Positions 46,645 to 58,540 are shown, counted from the first letter of the stretch. The stretch is DNA of 64,000 nucleotides from Ophiura sarsii (GCA_035610835.1 CM069455.1:36178364-36242363); one strand, 5' to 3'. Notes: generated by a model not told the origin, from the sequence alone. Translations and numbers: made by a program.

Positions 46645-47621
46645 ATTGATGGGTTGTTAATTGCATGAAATCCATAATCAATCCCATACCTACCTAATGA
46701 CAATTTACATTAAAACCTTCTCTGCGAATATCTTTGGACAGAATTAAGAAAAACGAATTTTGAAGAGCTTAGTTCCAAAAGGCGCTAACTCAATAAAAGT
46801 GAAATAGGAGAAAAGCAACGGGTTTTTTTTAAATGAGGATGTTGCACTTCTTCGATTATGCTAATTTTCTGCCTTATGAAAGATACCATACGTGGAAGCT
46901 TAAAAATTGGTTTGATTTCATTTTTTGATTTTCGCTGTTTTTCCTATGTCTTTCTTTATTTTCGGAAATCAGTGAGTTAGCGCCTTTTGGAACAAAAATG
47001 TTTCGACCAATTTTCAAAATAAGCAATCTTTATTTCCAAATAATGTACACCTGAAACACAATATCAAATAACATTAAAAACAGAAAACCGCATTCGAATA
47101 CCTTTTTAACTTTTTAATTATGAATTTTTGATATTTTGTGAAAAAAATGAAAATGTGGACAATTTGGCACATTTTTTTTAATTTACAACAATTATGTTGG
47201 TGTACAATTTTCAAAACAATAATCCCATACATTTTATGTGTTCTTCATTGCATTTCATTAAAAAAAGAACCATATTTCCACCTTGTTAGCGAAATAGTGA
47301 ATTATATTCACATTTCCGGAAATTACCGAGGGCCATAACTTTGGACACGAACATGCTACAGATGTAGAACAAAGTTTAAAAGATGTATTGGTAACTCTCT
47401 TTCATGTTCTGCACCTAACTCAATTTTTCAAAAGTTAGTTTTAGAACTAAGCTCTTTATAAGCATCACGTTTATTTCAGTCTGTTGAAGCTCATAAGATT
47501 AACCCTGTATACCTACACTTTATATAATAGTACATTATTCTGCTGGGCAAAAACTTATAACATTTTGCGGGACAGTCCACTAGTGGACATTCCACGGCAA
47601 AAAATGCGGGATATCCTGCAT
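46645..47621. other. Unassigned, possible MITE at 46764-47462
   Basis: AGAGCTTAGTTCCAAAA at 46767 is matched by inverted TTTTAGAACTAAGCTCT at 47439. A second inverted pair (CCAAAAGGCGCTAACTCA and TGAGTTAGCGCCTTTTGG) lies inside. No target duplication was found, so this is only a candidate element. No coding signal. Confidence 0.35.
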
Positions 47622-47965
47622 TTCCATGGGCGTAGCCAGGATGCTTGTTACCCGGGGGAACAAACTTGGCGTGGGCTTCATGAGCCCGCCTGAGACGCCC
47701 GTTGGGGGTCCCGGGCGACGGACCGGCGGGGGTTAATGGCGCAGGGCCCCGTGGAGCTGCAGGTTTTCAGCCATATTGTGGCCCTGTTAGGGCTCTCCTG
47801 GCATATATTACTATGAAGTAAGATAATTTCTTCTCGATTTTTTTTCTTCATTTATATCAGATTTTAAATTAATTCATAAGTTCATGATTCCCCTGGTCAA
47901 ATTAAACCAACGGTGCAGTCTTAACCCGACACAACCGACAACCCTCTTCGACTACGCCACTATAG
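47622..47965. mobile_element. hAT-like MITE, degraded
   Basis: Left end CCATGGGCGTAGCCAGGATG, right end CTTCGACTACGCCACTATAG (inverse of AGTGGCGTAG). The interior is GC-rich at first (CCCGGGCGACGGACCGGCGG), then AT-rich. No matching 8-bp duplication is visible. Confidence 0.45.
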
Positions 47966-48737
47966 GTTGTTTATTCACCCGCATGATTCAAAAGTGCTGG
48001 GTTACTTGTTCTTAAAAAAATCACGTTTTTTCTCTATATAGTCAGTTCTTTGGATATATTAAATAATGTATATTTTGATTTGAAATGGGCTTTTAAATTA
48101 TATTTCTGGATAAATACTCGCGCAACGCGCGAAAATAAATGTTCATACTATTTGTATACAAAAAACGCCCTCTATGCAAATATGGTTCGCGTTATGTATC
48201 ACGTGTACTGCAGGGGGATACTGTCGGACGTAAAATACTGATCTGCCGGAGATCAGCATTTTTGAATCGACGTTTTGTTGTACAAAGCGGGCTGATTTTT
48301 CTTAATCCTTATAGGTGTAAGTTCATACATGTCATACAATTGTAAAAATATACAAATCCAAGTTTTTATCATAAAATATTTTTTATATATATTTAATATA
48401 TTCCGTGGGTCCAGGAGCATGAAGGGGGCCCGAATATTGTGCGTGTCGTTACTCCCTACGTCAAACGTTAACACGAATTATGCCCACACTACGTCCAGTC
48501 GAGCAATGAAGTCCGTGAAATGACGCCATAGTCGTGTCCGAAAATGTCAAATTGTGTACCAAAAATTCGTTCGTTGTTAATCACGCTTATTTTATACTCA
48601 ACGTGAGTACGCTGCCGAATGTCAATCGTAATCTGCAAACACGGGTTTCATCCCATGGTATTTATCTATTTATTTGAATATTCATGTTTTTAACTTGATC
48701 ATGTTGATGGCGGATTAATGTAACATTATTTATGTAT
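47966..48737. other. Unassigned intergenic interval
   Basis: No gene, repeat or RNA recognised. Confidence 0.4.
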
Positions 48738-49388
48738 GTTTTTAGAAATTATAATCCAAAATAGATGTGAAATCATCCAAAAGGTAAAGTGCTCAACCAG
48801 TAAGGGAGCTTAATACAATTTGAAATTTGGACTTGATCCTGCTACATGGTTTTACAGATCTGTTTCGTAAGGACCGTTAGGTCGTCACTCGTCAGAAACT
48901 TGATACAGAATGATGGTACACATTAAAACCCTAACCGCACTGAATCTCACTAAATCTCACTGCCAGAAACCAGGCACGTGCTGCTGCATTGCCGCGATGA
49001 CGTCACCTACCGCAGGCATATGGCCAATTCCATGCCAAATGTGAAAAACAGCCAAAATATCAATTGGTTTTACAAGTTTTTCTCCTCTATTGTTGGTAAG
49101 GGGTATATCTCTATTTATCAAGTCTGATATGATCTCACCTCAATTTGTTCGTTTTGGTCATTACATCATCGTTTGAAAATAGGTGCGCAAAAGGATAATG
49201 TTTTTTTTAATTTGGCTTGAAAAAAGCTAGTTAAGAAAGTGTATTATTTTTGTAATATAAAGTATTGCTTTTTAAATGCTATTTGTGATTTAGTTATTCT
49301 AAATAAAGCTTCCAATGAAAGTAAAAAGCAAAAAAGTGATATCACTTGCGAAAGGCGCAATGCGAGTTATCATTTTTAAGTTCATTTT

Positions 49389-49613
49389 TTCCATTGGATC
49401 GCGTAACGTCCGTAACATGTTTTATCTTTTTTTTCCTCTGGGAGAAAACTAATTGGCTGATTTTAATAACATCACACATTCACTGTTAGTTTGTGATGGG
49501 TTCAATCATTGAGGAAAAAAAATAAAAATCTATAATTAGAAATACCTTAACGAGCGTTACGGACATTACATAAATCGTTACGGACGTTACATAAATCGTT
49601 ACGGACGTTACAG
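49389..49613. promoter_or_regulatory. Left cluster of GTAACGTCCGTAAC sites
   Basis: One forward copy (49389), then one imperfect (CGTTACGGACATTAC) and two perfect inverted copies (CGTTACGGACGTTAC). The clustering near both ends of the element suggests transposase-binding sites; that function is inferred. Confidence 0.5.
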
Positions 49614-50215
49614 CTTTTACTCAAGAGCTTCTAAATGACACACCTTTGTGAGCTGTAACACTGAAAATATTAATTTGTCCAAAATGTGGTCTAATTTGAC
49701 AAATTAGACCACATTTTCTTCAACAATGGTTTAGACTTGTGCACTGCTACATAGTCAGTGTAGCCCAATTGAGGAAAAAGTACTGTTGACATTTGCAAAG
49801 TTGACAAGTCATGAGTGTAACACTATGTAATTCTTTGATACTGTGTTGTCTTGCCACATATTATGCTATGAACTTGAAACTTCTAGAGTAGTTTCTGATA
49901 AGCATTGTTTAAAATATGTTAAACAGTTCTGTGACAGTTACATCTTTTGTGTATGAAAACTTTTGCCCTCTAAAGTTACGAAAAACAAGTGTTTTTCATA
50001 AGAAAAATTACATTTTTTCCATTTTCAGTGGTAGAGATATACTTGATAGTGTTAGAGTGGGTAGTGTTAATAACCTTTAATATAGATACCTAAAACACAA
50101 ACAAGCTTTGTGTGAATGAAAAAAAATTAGCATACTCTGTAGTAAATATGCCATAAAACATAAATAGATGTTTTCAGACTACCCCTTCCATTATTTTACA
50201 ACTTTAACCAACTAA

Positions 50216-51492
50216 GGGACCGTTCATTATTTATGGTGGAGGGGGGGGGTGGGGGGGGGGGGGGGGGGGGGGGGGGACAAATTCGAGACTCGTATGTTAA
50301 AATTATCTACCCCCCCCCCCCCTACAGCTGAAACTGAAAATTACATGACCCCCCTGCTAACCAGTAGCTTTATACACAACCCCCCCCCCCCTCTTCCTCG
50401 AAAAAAATCAACTTGTCACATACTTAAGGGGCTGTCTTTAACTTTGGAATTTTGTTCATGCATAACCTACGTTGTCAAATTGTGTTTGTGCCCTATCTGA
50501 ACAGCCAATAATTTTATGATGCCCCTTCTTTTTATTGTGTGAAATTAGTAATGGCGAGCGTAGCGAGTTGGAATTTTTTTTCTCATATTTATACATTTTG
50601 GATGGTTTTGTGAGTCTTTATAACCCGAACAAGTTAGAACATTCTGAGCAGAAACGTATAATCCAGTGAAACGTTCTACTTTTGTGAGCATTGGTGCAAA
50701 GCAGAAATGAGGTGAAAAGCATGCAACAAATCACATTTTTAAATCATGAAGGGGTCACACCACTAAATAGAGCTCCCAAGGGATATGTACAAAAACACCG
50801 ATATAAAACTCTGTTTTAGACCACTAAATTACGAAATTACCAAAAAGTGAAAAATATAGGTAGGTTGACCTGCTCGATTTTCAAAAATATGCCCATGGAG
50901 TTGATTACCTCTCTGATGAGCTTGGAAATGTCGCCGTAATCGCCAATGTTTCCAGTAAAAAGCACAAATTTGAAAGATCTCTCAACATTTACCTAGATGA
51001 TATTCACAGTTTATAGTCAGGGTGCATGTAGGTGATGTCCCATTAATCACAATTAATCAAAAATCATAGGCATTTACGCAATTGTATTACTGTCAAGTCT
51101 TTTTAAATTGAGGATTTTGTGATGCATACTTTCCGATTCTAGCTTTAAAACCCGGCCTTAAGGGTAGGGGATACCCCCATTTAGTGTAGTGCACCCTGAA
51201 ATTGGATTTTGTAACATTATACACCCTGTGGCTCTAATGTCTCGACCATTGATGATTATATAGATGTTTTTCCCACCATATCGTCGATTTGCTGTCCAGA
51301 AGTCGTCTGATAGTAAAGTTTTTGAAGTCGATAGGTTTTAAGAAAATATGCGCGAAGCCCCCCCCCCCCCTGTTCAAGAATAAAAAGTTACATAACCCCC
51401 CTATTTTAACATATGAAAGTTACATGACCCCCCCCCCCCCCCCCCCCCCCCCTATAGTTTACCCCCACCCACCATAACTAATGAACGGTCCC
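50216..51492. mobile_element. Harbinger-type non-autonomous element, 1277 bp, doubly nested
   Basis: Ends GGGACCGTTCATTATTTATG and, inverted, GGGACCGTTCATTAGTTATG. TAA duplicated at 50213-50215 and 51493-51495. Related ends (GGGAGCGTTCATAAA) are seen at 34596. Nearly 50 G (with a T break) follow the left end, and C tracts sit near 50310, 50380, 51358 and 51430. It is inserted inside the piggyBac-like element. Confidence 0.9.
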
Positions 51493-51587
51493 TAACATCA
51501 AAGTAACACAAGAAAAACACATGGATTTTATGACAAATTAGGGACAAAATGTCCCATTTTGATATTAAAATTATTGATTTTAATACC

Positions 51588-51993
51588 TGTAACGTCCGTA
51601 ACGCTTCAAAATGTAACGTCCGTAACGCTCAAATCAACAGCGTTGGACGATACGGGAGTACTAATTTCAAACTTGCTTTTCATGTTAACATAGAATGGAG
51701 TCAGGGCTTGCTCAATATAGTTGACAGAAAAAAATAAAACAGGGAACTGAACAGAGATTTAAGGATATGTACCATAGTCAAAAAGGCACTTCCTTTCAAG
51801 GTAACGTCCGTAACGCTCGTTTCTAATTTTTGTTGCTAATTAACTAAGAAAGCTAAAACAAAATTGCTTCATTATATTGAACATTAGAGTGTTTACTACT
51901 AGCATACTAAGAAATAAAGTGTTATCTTATCAGCAAACAGATGTGCTATTCAATTAAAAGTTGCAAGTTGCATGTATCTGTAACGTCCGTAAC
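51588..51993. promoter_or_regulatory. Right cluster of GTAACGTCCGTAAC sites
   Basis: Four forward copies (51590, 51611, 51801, 51979), mostly followed by GCT or GCTC. Mirrors the left cluster in the same element. Confidence 0.5.
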
Positions 51994-52038
51994 GGTGGAA
52001 TTGGCCATATGTGGCCACGGAGTTTGTGGCCGCATATG

Positions 52039-52165
52039 ACCTAGGGAGTTAGCTCAGTTGGTAGAGGGACAGACTTGGGTGCGAATGGTCCGGCGATCGA
52101 ATCCCGGGGGGTGCTGGGTGATTTTTCGGGTAAAAAAAATAGCACTTTTTCCCCCCTCCCCCCGA
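52039..52165 (+). repeat. tRNA-derived SINE
   Basis: Perfect A box TAGCTCAGTTGGTAGAG at 52052 and a B-box-like GCGATCGAATCCC at 52093, with normal spacing for a pol III promoter. The acceptor ends (GGGAGTT and TGCTGGG) do not pair, so it is not a working tRNA. A T/A-rich tail and C runs follow. It lies just inside the right end of the piggyBac-like element. Confidence 0.65.
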
Positions 52166-52399
52166 TACGCACAAAAAACTAGCTTTACTGGTTAGGGTTA
52201 ACATATAGGCACCAGTACAATCATGTATACACATAATTGATTTTACATAAAAAGATAACCTGAAAGTTTATATACAATGTTCATTGATCACAAGATGTCA
52301 CTCAAGAGGCGTATTGTCAAGTACACTTGAATATTGATAGTTCCTATACTTGATCTTCCAGACACACAGATTAAGATGATCATTGTCTATTTATCATGT

Positions 52400-52986
52400 C
52401 TGAAGTTGCACAATAAGTGTGTTTTTTCTATGGCGGCATGCACTTGTGAGTTCATTCCTTTTGTTCAGAGAAGACATGTCTGGTTTGTGAATGATGAAGT
52501 ATTTCTCTTCTAAACAAAGGTGGCATGTTTTACTAGCTGGTGAATAAGGCTTAGCTTTGCTTATTATTTTCCACTTTATTGAGTATGGTACATTGTCATC
52601 CTTTAAATCCCAAATATATTCACTTAATGTTGTGGCACACTTCCTTTCTTTGTTCTTAAAACTATTGATGTGTCCAGAATAGCGCGATTTAAAACTGTTG
52701 CATGTAAGTCCTAAGTTTCCATGTTCATGCTATCCTGGCGGGTAACAGTGGCCTGGTATACAACACTAGTAGTGAGGCATTTCCCATCTAGTGGGCACTG
52801 TCGGTTAGATCTGCAGTTACAGCTGTCATTGCTGGCTGCATGTTTGGGTTTAAGTTTTGAGAGTACGGATTTATTATGGGTGGATATGATCCTTTGCATG
52901 TTGGGCATGCAGCTATAGCTTAGTTTGATTGTGTTTCTGTTCAGTAGCTTATGGAGTTGATGGCCATGTGGAAAGCATTTGTCCAT
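52400..52986 (-). pseudogene. Penelope-like GIY-YIG endonuclease fragment
   Basis: Two frames join to give the end of a Penelope-like polyprotein. The first (52986-52711) holds NTIKLSYSCMPNM, the cysteine block CNCRSNRQCPLDGKC and VVYQATVT, the GIY region. After a frameshift near 52710 the second reads GLTCNSFKSRYSGHINSFKN, TTLSEYIWDLKD, SIKWKIISKAKPY, CHLCLEEKYFII and NKRNEL-CRH. These are the conserved words of the GIY-YIG nuclease that cuts target DNA in this group. The RT domain is absent. It lies within the element at 48754-53235, and the frameshift makes it a fossil. Confidence 0.75.
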
Positions 52987-53255
52987 GTTGGTAGAGACAT
53001 TGTCACTGTAGGGGGGGGGGGGGGATGGTAATTAAACCATGTTATATTCCTTCTTCGAAACTTCAATTTTATCTTTTTATTTAAAATCAATTATGTGTAT
53101 ACATGGTTGTACTGGTGCCTATATGTTAATGTGTACCATCATTCTGTATCAAGTTTCTGACGAGTTGGGACCTAACGGTCCTTACGAAACAGATCTGTAA
53201 AACCATGTAGCAGGATCAAGTCCAAATTTCAAATTGTTTTTAGAAATTATAAAGG

Positions 53256-53508
53256 CTCATGTTTGTATATTTGTATTTAAGATTTCTTTTACATTTTAAT
53301 TATATATTTTATGTATTTATTTTATTACTGGTAAGAATGCAATTTTCTTGCAGAGTGCTCAATGTGATGCCGAGCGAAGTATTTTAAGTTAGACCTTTTG
53401 TAACGGTAGTTGCTACTCCGAGTTTAACGATTGTGCGATCATCAGACAACTGGTTATTATTCCGTGTATACCGGGAAAGTCGTTGGTTATTGCGCACGTG
53501 GATGCCAG
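53256..53508. other. Unassigned spacer
   Basis: AT-rich; nothing recognised. Confidence 0.4.
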
Positions 53509-53905
53509 TTATTGCGAACGTGATTGTAATAAGGTTAGGTCTATGCTTCTGGAACAATTCGAAAGATAAAACTTGTTTTCATGGCGGCACTTGGAAACAA
53601 GCTCAGATATGTTGTTGAGGAGTCTACTTTTGTCGCCGTTGATGATGTATAGCTTCTCCGTGAGGCAAAGGTCGCATTGCTTGGATCCGTTGAGGTATAC
53701 ACGGGCTCTGGTGATGATATTCCATTTAATCGTGAATGGTTGGTTGGTCTTCTTTAGCTGCCACGCGTGTCTTGAAAGCTCAGTGCTGTGTTGGTGTTTT
53801 TCATTTCTTAAGGACTGCATGTGGTTTTAGTATCTCAGCTTGAAGGGAAGTTCCGTGAGTTCGATGTATTTTTAGGTGACATTGCTGTTGTTGGATGTGA
53901 TATCG
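53509..53905 (-). pseudogene. Second Penelope-like GIY-YIG fragment, different family
   Basis: Reads IYSADITSNNS near 53905, then across stop codons KYIELTELPFKLRY, then the open part from 53820: NEKHQHSTELSRHAWQLK, FTIKWNIITRARVY, CDLCLTEKLYII and ISELVSKCRHENKF. This is the same nuclease end as at 52400-52986, but distinct in sequence. Two stops (before KYIE and after LRY) mark it as dead. Confidence 0.7.
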
Positions 53906-53939
53906 GCGCTGTAGATAATGCTGGAGGCTAGTCAATTTC

Positions 53940-54035
53940 CATGAAGCGGTCATTCGGACATTAACGATGGCTCTCCAGACACGCCTATTTTCCATGCATG
54001 TCTTCATCTCAGCTGGTGTTTGTCCAGTGTCATGA
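53940..54035 (-). pseudogene. LINE 3'-end fragment
   Basis: Minus strand reads HDTGQTPAEMKTCMENRRVW then RAIVNVRMTAS. It matches the C-terminus of the LINE at 45171 (EEMKACMRDRVVWRAI). Only about 30 codons remain, directly upstream of the Penelope fragment. Confidence 0.6.
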
Positions 54036-54984
54036 CATGAGCATATCTTTACATTTTACCCCGTCGATACTCGACTAATATAAATACACTCAATAGTTGC
54101 ATATAGACCGTTATATGCACGTCAGAAGAAAATGTCTATACCGCTTAGACATAAAAGCCAGATATCAACTTCTTGTGTACATGTACTTGTATAACCGAGA
54201 AGTCACTGGCAGCTGCAAACGGCGACTGATACCCCTATGGCAAACCAGATGCACAATCAAAGGTTCATCATTCGAAAAACCTTTTTTTTCAAAAAACGAG
54301 TTTATCGGCAAAAATCAATGTTTTCGAATTATTGTGAATTTGGCTTGCCATAAATGCCCTCTATAATATTTTTTCAGGAATGGTGGACATACAACATTGA
54401 ATTTTGAGAGTTTGGACACTTATTTTTAAACAGCCATGTCTATAAGATCTTCATTTGTATCATATCGGTGCCATTAATTCGAACAATTTGAGTTGACAGA
54501 ATTCAATGAGCACTGTATTACATCAATCTGGAACAAGAGAAATTGATGATAGAAGTACTGACTGATGTGTAAATGTGTGTTATTTGAAATGCTTCATTGA
54601 TATACACAGATAACCCAGACCAAGCCATCAGTTTAATTCAATGCACTTTATGTTCGAAATCAAATATCCCGCTCACTGGTGTGCGAACCAACGTTACGCA
54701 GCGTAGTGTGCACGGTTGCACTGTGCGCCCGGTCAATCCTAGTCATAACAGAGTCACATACACCCCTTTCATCCAGCGTAGTGTATTGAGAATGTGACTT
54801 TTGAAAAGTGACACTTTGTCTTTAAATGGTGCTAGTCATAGTTTATCTTTGTTTGCTAGGTGGAATATTATTTGGTATTACATTGTGCCAATAAGATTCA
54901 TCCAAATATCCATCTAGCCTGTTTCTTCAAAAATAATCGAAGGTATCTCTAAAGGACATAAGAAAAGTGTATGACTTTATTTTG
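54036..54984. other. Unassigned, with a single MITE end near 54770-54865
   Basis: GTGTATTGAGAATGTGACTT through TTTAAATGGTGCTAGTCATA matches the right end of the MITE at 62183-62487. No left partner here. The rest is unassigned. Confidence 0.4.
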
Positions 54985-55080
54985 TTGAGCACTTTGGCTC
55001 AGTATTTGGGTGTCGATAGAGTGTGAAGAAATCGTTTAGACTCACCAATTTCCTCAATAATTCTGGAATTCGCCAATGAT
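54985..55080 (-). pseudogene. RTE LINE fragment
   Basis: Minus strand reads IIEEIGESKRFLHTLSTPKY and then a stop. It corresponds to ASIIEEIGVSKRLLHAINTQ in the RTE at 16354-18363. About 30 codons are left. Confidence 0.6.
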
Positions 55081-55324
55081 AGCATGACCCACCACAAATT
55101 GCAACAGGAGGTTTTTCTTCAATTTCTTCATTAAAAAGGTCTCTGGAACAACATATTAAAAGTCTAATAAAATCTAAAGGAAAGTAATTTGTACGCCTAT
55201 CCAAAATGCCCGCCACAAAATCGCCCAAAAAATCCTATTTTTAACCATAACTTGACTTCTAACTAATATTTTTCAAACATTTCAACTGCAAAAGTATGTT
55301 TTTTTAATATCAATGAATCCATTG

Positions 55325-55830
55325 AAACACATTTTAATATAATTGGCCTGTAACTGGCTTTGTTAACACACCTAAATCCAATATGGTCGCCAAATTGGCC
55401 GCCAACAATGGTAAAACTCCATTATTATATTGGCATATATAAACCAACATGTATGATCAGAGTATAGTTTTAAAAATGGGATGTAAGGGATAGACCACTA
55501 GAAGCTCATATCTATATAGTATATTTGCTTTGTTAACAAACTTTAAACCAAAATGGCCGCCAAATTAATGGCCAAAAATGGTCGAAAGTTGTCAAAATTC
55601 CATAAAATAGCATAATATCAACCGAAATGTTTAATAAAAATATAATTTTAACGATGATATGTATGTGTTAGACCATAAATAACTCATATCCAGTATTTTG
55701 TTAATATAGTTCAAAATCCAAAATGGCCCCAAAAGGGTTCCACAACTGGTTGCAAAAAATGGCAAATTCCATAAAATGAGATATTATCAACCTAAATGTA
55801 TGATGATATTATAGTTTTAATAATGGGTTT
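55325..55830. repeat. Partial arm of the giant foldback element
   Basis: About three units like those at 42535-43020: TTTGTTAACACACCTAAATC, ATATGGTCGCC and GGCCGCC words, CAACATGTATGATCAGAGTA and GGGATGTAAGGGATAGACCA. It ends abruptly near 55830 at AATAATGGG. No inverted arm follows. Confidence 0.8.
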
Positions 55831-55959
55831 AATAACACAGTCCCAAAAGAAAGAGGCGACACACGATGTTTGGAATACTATAGAGTTTATATAATCTTGT
55901 ATCAATGAGGAGCCACAAAATGATACAAACTCACCAAATACCCTAAACATCGTGGTAGG

Positions 55960-56170
55960 ATAGAAAGAGTAGGGAAAAGAAAAAAAAATGAAGGAAAAGA
56001 GAAAAGGAAAAGATATCACGCACACACCCCCCCCCCCCACACACACACAGCAATAACCTACACTCTGCCATACCTCTCCACAACGGGTACATCACACTCT
56101 CCACATACACACATCGCGCGCACACACCCCACCTCTTGTAAACACAAACACCCCAATGTTCGTGGTTTGT
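55960..56170. repeat. Purine-rich and CA-rich simple sequence
   Basis: AAGAAAAAAAAATGAAGG, then CACACACCCCCCCCCC and CACA-rich DNA. Confidence 0.7.
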
Positions 56171-56176
56171 GACATG

Positions 56177-56920
56177 GGCCGGGGAACGTGTCTTAGAAAC
56201 GGAGATGTATTTGTATTACATGTTAAACCATTTTAGACCCCGTGCCGTACGGAGAGGGATGGGGGGGGGGGGGGGGAGGCGGAAGTATGCATGACTTAAT
56301 TCAACCTTAAATATTTGGTAAAGATCATTAGTGTCAATTCCACGCGTGTCTTAGAACCAGAGACACTTAGAACTTAGAACATTTTTTTAGACCCCTTGCC
56401 GTACGGAGAAGGGGGGGGGGGGGGTCTTTAGGTCTTTAATGACATTTAAGAACATTTTAGATCCCATGCAGTACGCAGAAGGGGGGGGGGGCGGCGGAAG
56501 TATGCTGAACTTGAATTCAAAATGTGTTGAAAATATTATTTCTGTCAATTCCACGCGTTGGCGAACGGAGAGGGTGCGGGGTGCTGAAGTATGCATAATT
56601 TGAATTTAAATTCTTTTAACAAATTGTGTCTATCTCCACGTGTCTTAGAATCAAATATGTCTTTTTAAATACAATTTAGAACATGTTAGACCCCGCGCCG
56701 TTCTGAGAGGGGAGTTTACGGAAGTATGCAAAACTTGTATTCACATTTTTTTTCTCATTAAAGCGTAATTCGTTTAAATTTTTTTTTTGATATTTAAAAA
56801 AAAATTAAACCCTCATATTTTGGCCATTTCGATAAATATACATGTTAAACTTTAAATCGTTTAAAGCAATCATTTATGTCTATGGCACGTGTCCGAGAAG
56901 CGCCAATGTCGCATAATCTT
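56177..56920. repeat. Satellite of about 120-155 bp with G-runs
   Basis: About five diverged units carrying ACGTGTCTTAGAA, TAGACCCCGTGCCGTACGGA, a G homopolymer (up to 17) and CGGAAGTATGCAT, at about 56236, 56391, 56463, 56557 and 56690. Unit length varies. Confidence 0.7.
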
Positions 56921-57614
56921 GCATTAAAATACAGTGGGGTGGAGACAATGTGCTTTTATACAGAGCTCTATAGAATAAAATTTACATAATCGTCGATATC
57001 TCGAAAAGAAAATCATTAATCAAATATAATATTTTTTTCAAATTAACTTTGTGGGGCAGGGAATATACGGTTCATTTCTTCAATGACCTTCAACTTCGTC
57101 TCTACCTTCAACCTATCTCACTTTAACTTTCTACATAATAACCGTGGACGTTGTTTGCAGCTTGTTATACAAGGGAAGTATTATGTCACCCTGTTGTGAA
57201 ATGATTACACACAGATACACCGTGTAACAGATTTGTACCAATTAAACCGAGGACTTGCCACAGATTAGAATGGGAATAACATAGCGACCTCGTTTGGGTG
57301 GTTGATAACGGGAAATTGCAGTTAATGTAACCGAGGACGTCCTCGGTCGAAGGTGCGTCCTCGTTTGAAAGGTGTGTATCCACATTAAAGTCCTCGTTTG
57401 CAGGTATTTACAAACGCACCCCACCCCGCACACATCAACCACATACCCACCTGACACACACCTACCAAACTGTCCCACAAGCACACACGCCACTAACAAA
57501 CCAATAACATTCTTAATGCATTGAAAAGAAAGAAAAATTATCAATATTGTCTTTATGACAACCACAATAAGGCATCTGATATCAATAAGTCCGTGAACAT
57601 GATTATCATATTTC
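56921..57614. other. Unassigned interval with ACGAGGAC words
   Basis: On the minus strand, AACGAGGAC, CCGAGGACG and AACGAGGTCG recur between 57293 and 57400. Could be retroelement leader; not assignable. CA/CCCC-rich stretch at 57412-57490. Confidence 0.35.
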
Positions 57615-58540
57615 TCAAGCTGGAAGCGAATTACTAAATGTTTGTGCTAATGTAACTCGCGATGACAACGGAATGTCAATATATGCGAGGTAAGCGTCAG
57701 ATTTCCAGTCTCCAAGAACACGAGCCACGTCAGGTGCTAATCCACAGTTAAGTGCCCATGATGCCCCTTCACGCCTAAAACTATGAGCGGCGAAATGTGA
57801 AGGCGAATGTCCCAGCCGCTGAAGGCAAGAACGTAAACGAGCCACAAAATCGTTCGGAGTGAAAGGCACAACTTTTCCTTTACAAGTAGGAAGCACAAAA
57901 GCAGGGCCGTCGATTGGAGTCGACGAAGTCAGTTTCAAGTAGTGAAGTAAAGCCGCAACAGGGCACAATGGATGATTATTAAGAATCAATAAAGGCATAT
58001 ATAATACTCTCTCTTGACATTGAATAGTCTTGCTCCATCGCACCGTGACTGACACACTCCACTTCTAAACAGTAAAATCCGATCTTGGTAAATGACATGA
58101 CGGCTTAAACGCAGATAAAGATGGTGAGAGTACATTGGAGTGGCGAGGTAGTCCAAAGAAGAACAACAGAGCCGCTGCCCCGAATGCAGCGTGAGACACA
58201 ATTGACAAATCCAACAAGCGCTTGATTGAAGGTAACTTAGACGGAGTAATAGGTTCTTTGTGTTTCATGACATTGCCTTTAACACGTTTGATACCCATTA
58301 TAGCTTAATGTAATTTCCAATTGTTCTCGAGAGGATTTAATAGGCCATTTCAATGTGTAGTAAACGGATAACATTGAGATACTGCTGTATAGACGAAAAC
58401 GCCAGTTTTAACGTCAAAATAACGGCATAACGCGCTAAATTGTCCTCTGTGGCAAGAACCGGCAGAATTCGTTGACGCTGGCAAAACTCCAAATAAGTTT
58501 TCAAATGTGTCTTATAGGTCGATTTGGTACCGGTAGACAA
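57615..58540 (-). pseudogene. Tyrosine recombinase of DIRS/Ngaro-type element
   Basis: N-terminal core-binding region (TYKTHLKTYLEFCQRQRI, 58540-58337), then a frame change to the catalytic domain: LLFFFGLPRHSNVL with the first arginine (58298-58065), and a further change to the last piece (58055-57615) with AAHSFRREGASWA (H-x-x-R) and GDWKSDAYLAYI (W and the nucleophile Y). All five active-site positions can be read, but in three frames, so the gene is broken. The enzyme would recombine the circular cDNA with the target. Confidence 0.75.

Larger units (their letters stand above)
48927..52197. mobile_element. piggyBac-like non-autonomous element, 3271 bp, nested
   Basis: TTAA at both edges (48923-48926 and 52198-52201) and ends AACCCTAACC and GGTTAGGG. 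TTAA plus a CCC start is the piggyBac signature, though the left end has two extra A. The inner inverted pair GGCATATGGCCAATTCCA (49015) and TGGAATTGGCCATATG (51999) lies near the ends. The 14-mer GTAACGTCCGTAAC is repeated in both sub-terminal regions (49389, 49553-49612; 51590, 51611, 51801, 51979). No transposase ORF. Confidence 0.7.
48754..53235 (-). mobile_element. Penelope-like element with inverted pseudo-LTRs, split by nested insertion
   Basis: A 16-bp direct repeat GTTTTTAGAAATTATA flanks it (48738-48753 and 53236-53251). A roughly 170-bp terminal block at about 53070-53235 recurs inverted on the left but split in two: 48818-48926 and 52198-52262, with a 3.27-kb element between them. 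Inverted pseudo-LTRs are characteristic of Penelope-like elements. The coding remnant is the GIY-YIG endonuclease end; the reverse transcriptase is missing. Confidence 0.7.

Noticed and set aside
52044..52115. Possible functional tRNA with a perfect A box
   Set aside because: The acceptor ends do not pair and the B box has mismatches; a SINE head fits better.
55792..56125. Membrane-like ORFs (phenylalanine-rich)
   Set aside because: They arise from purine-rich and CA-rich simple sequence on the opposite strand.
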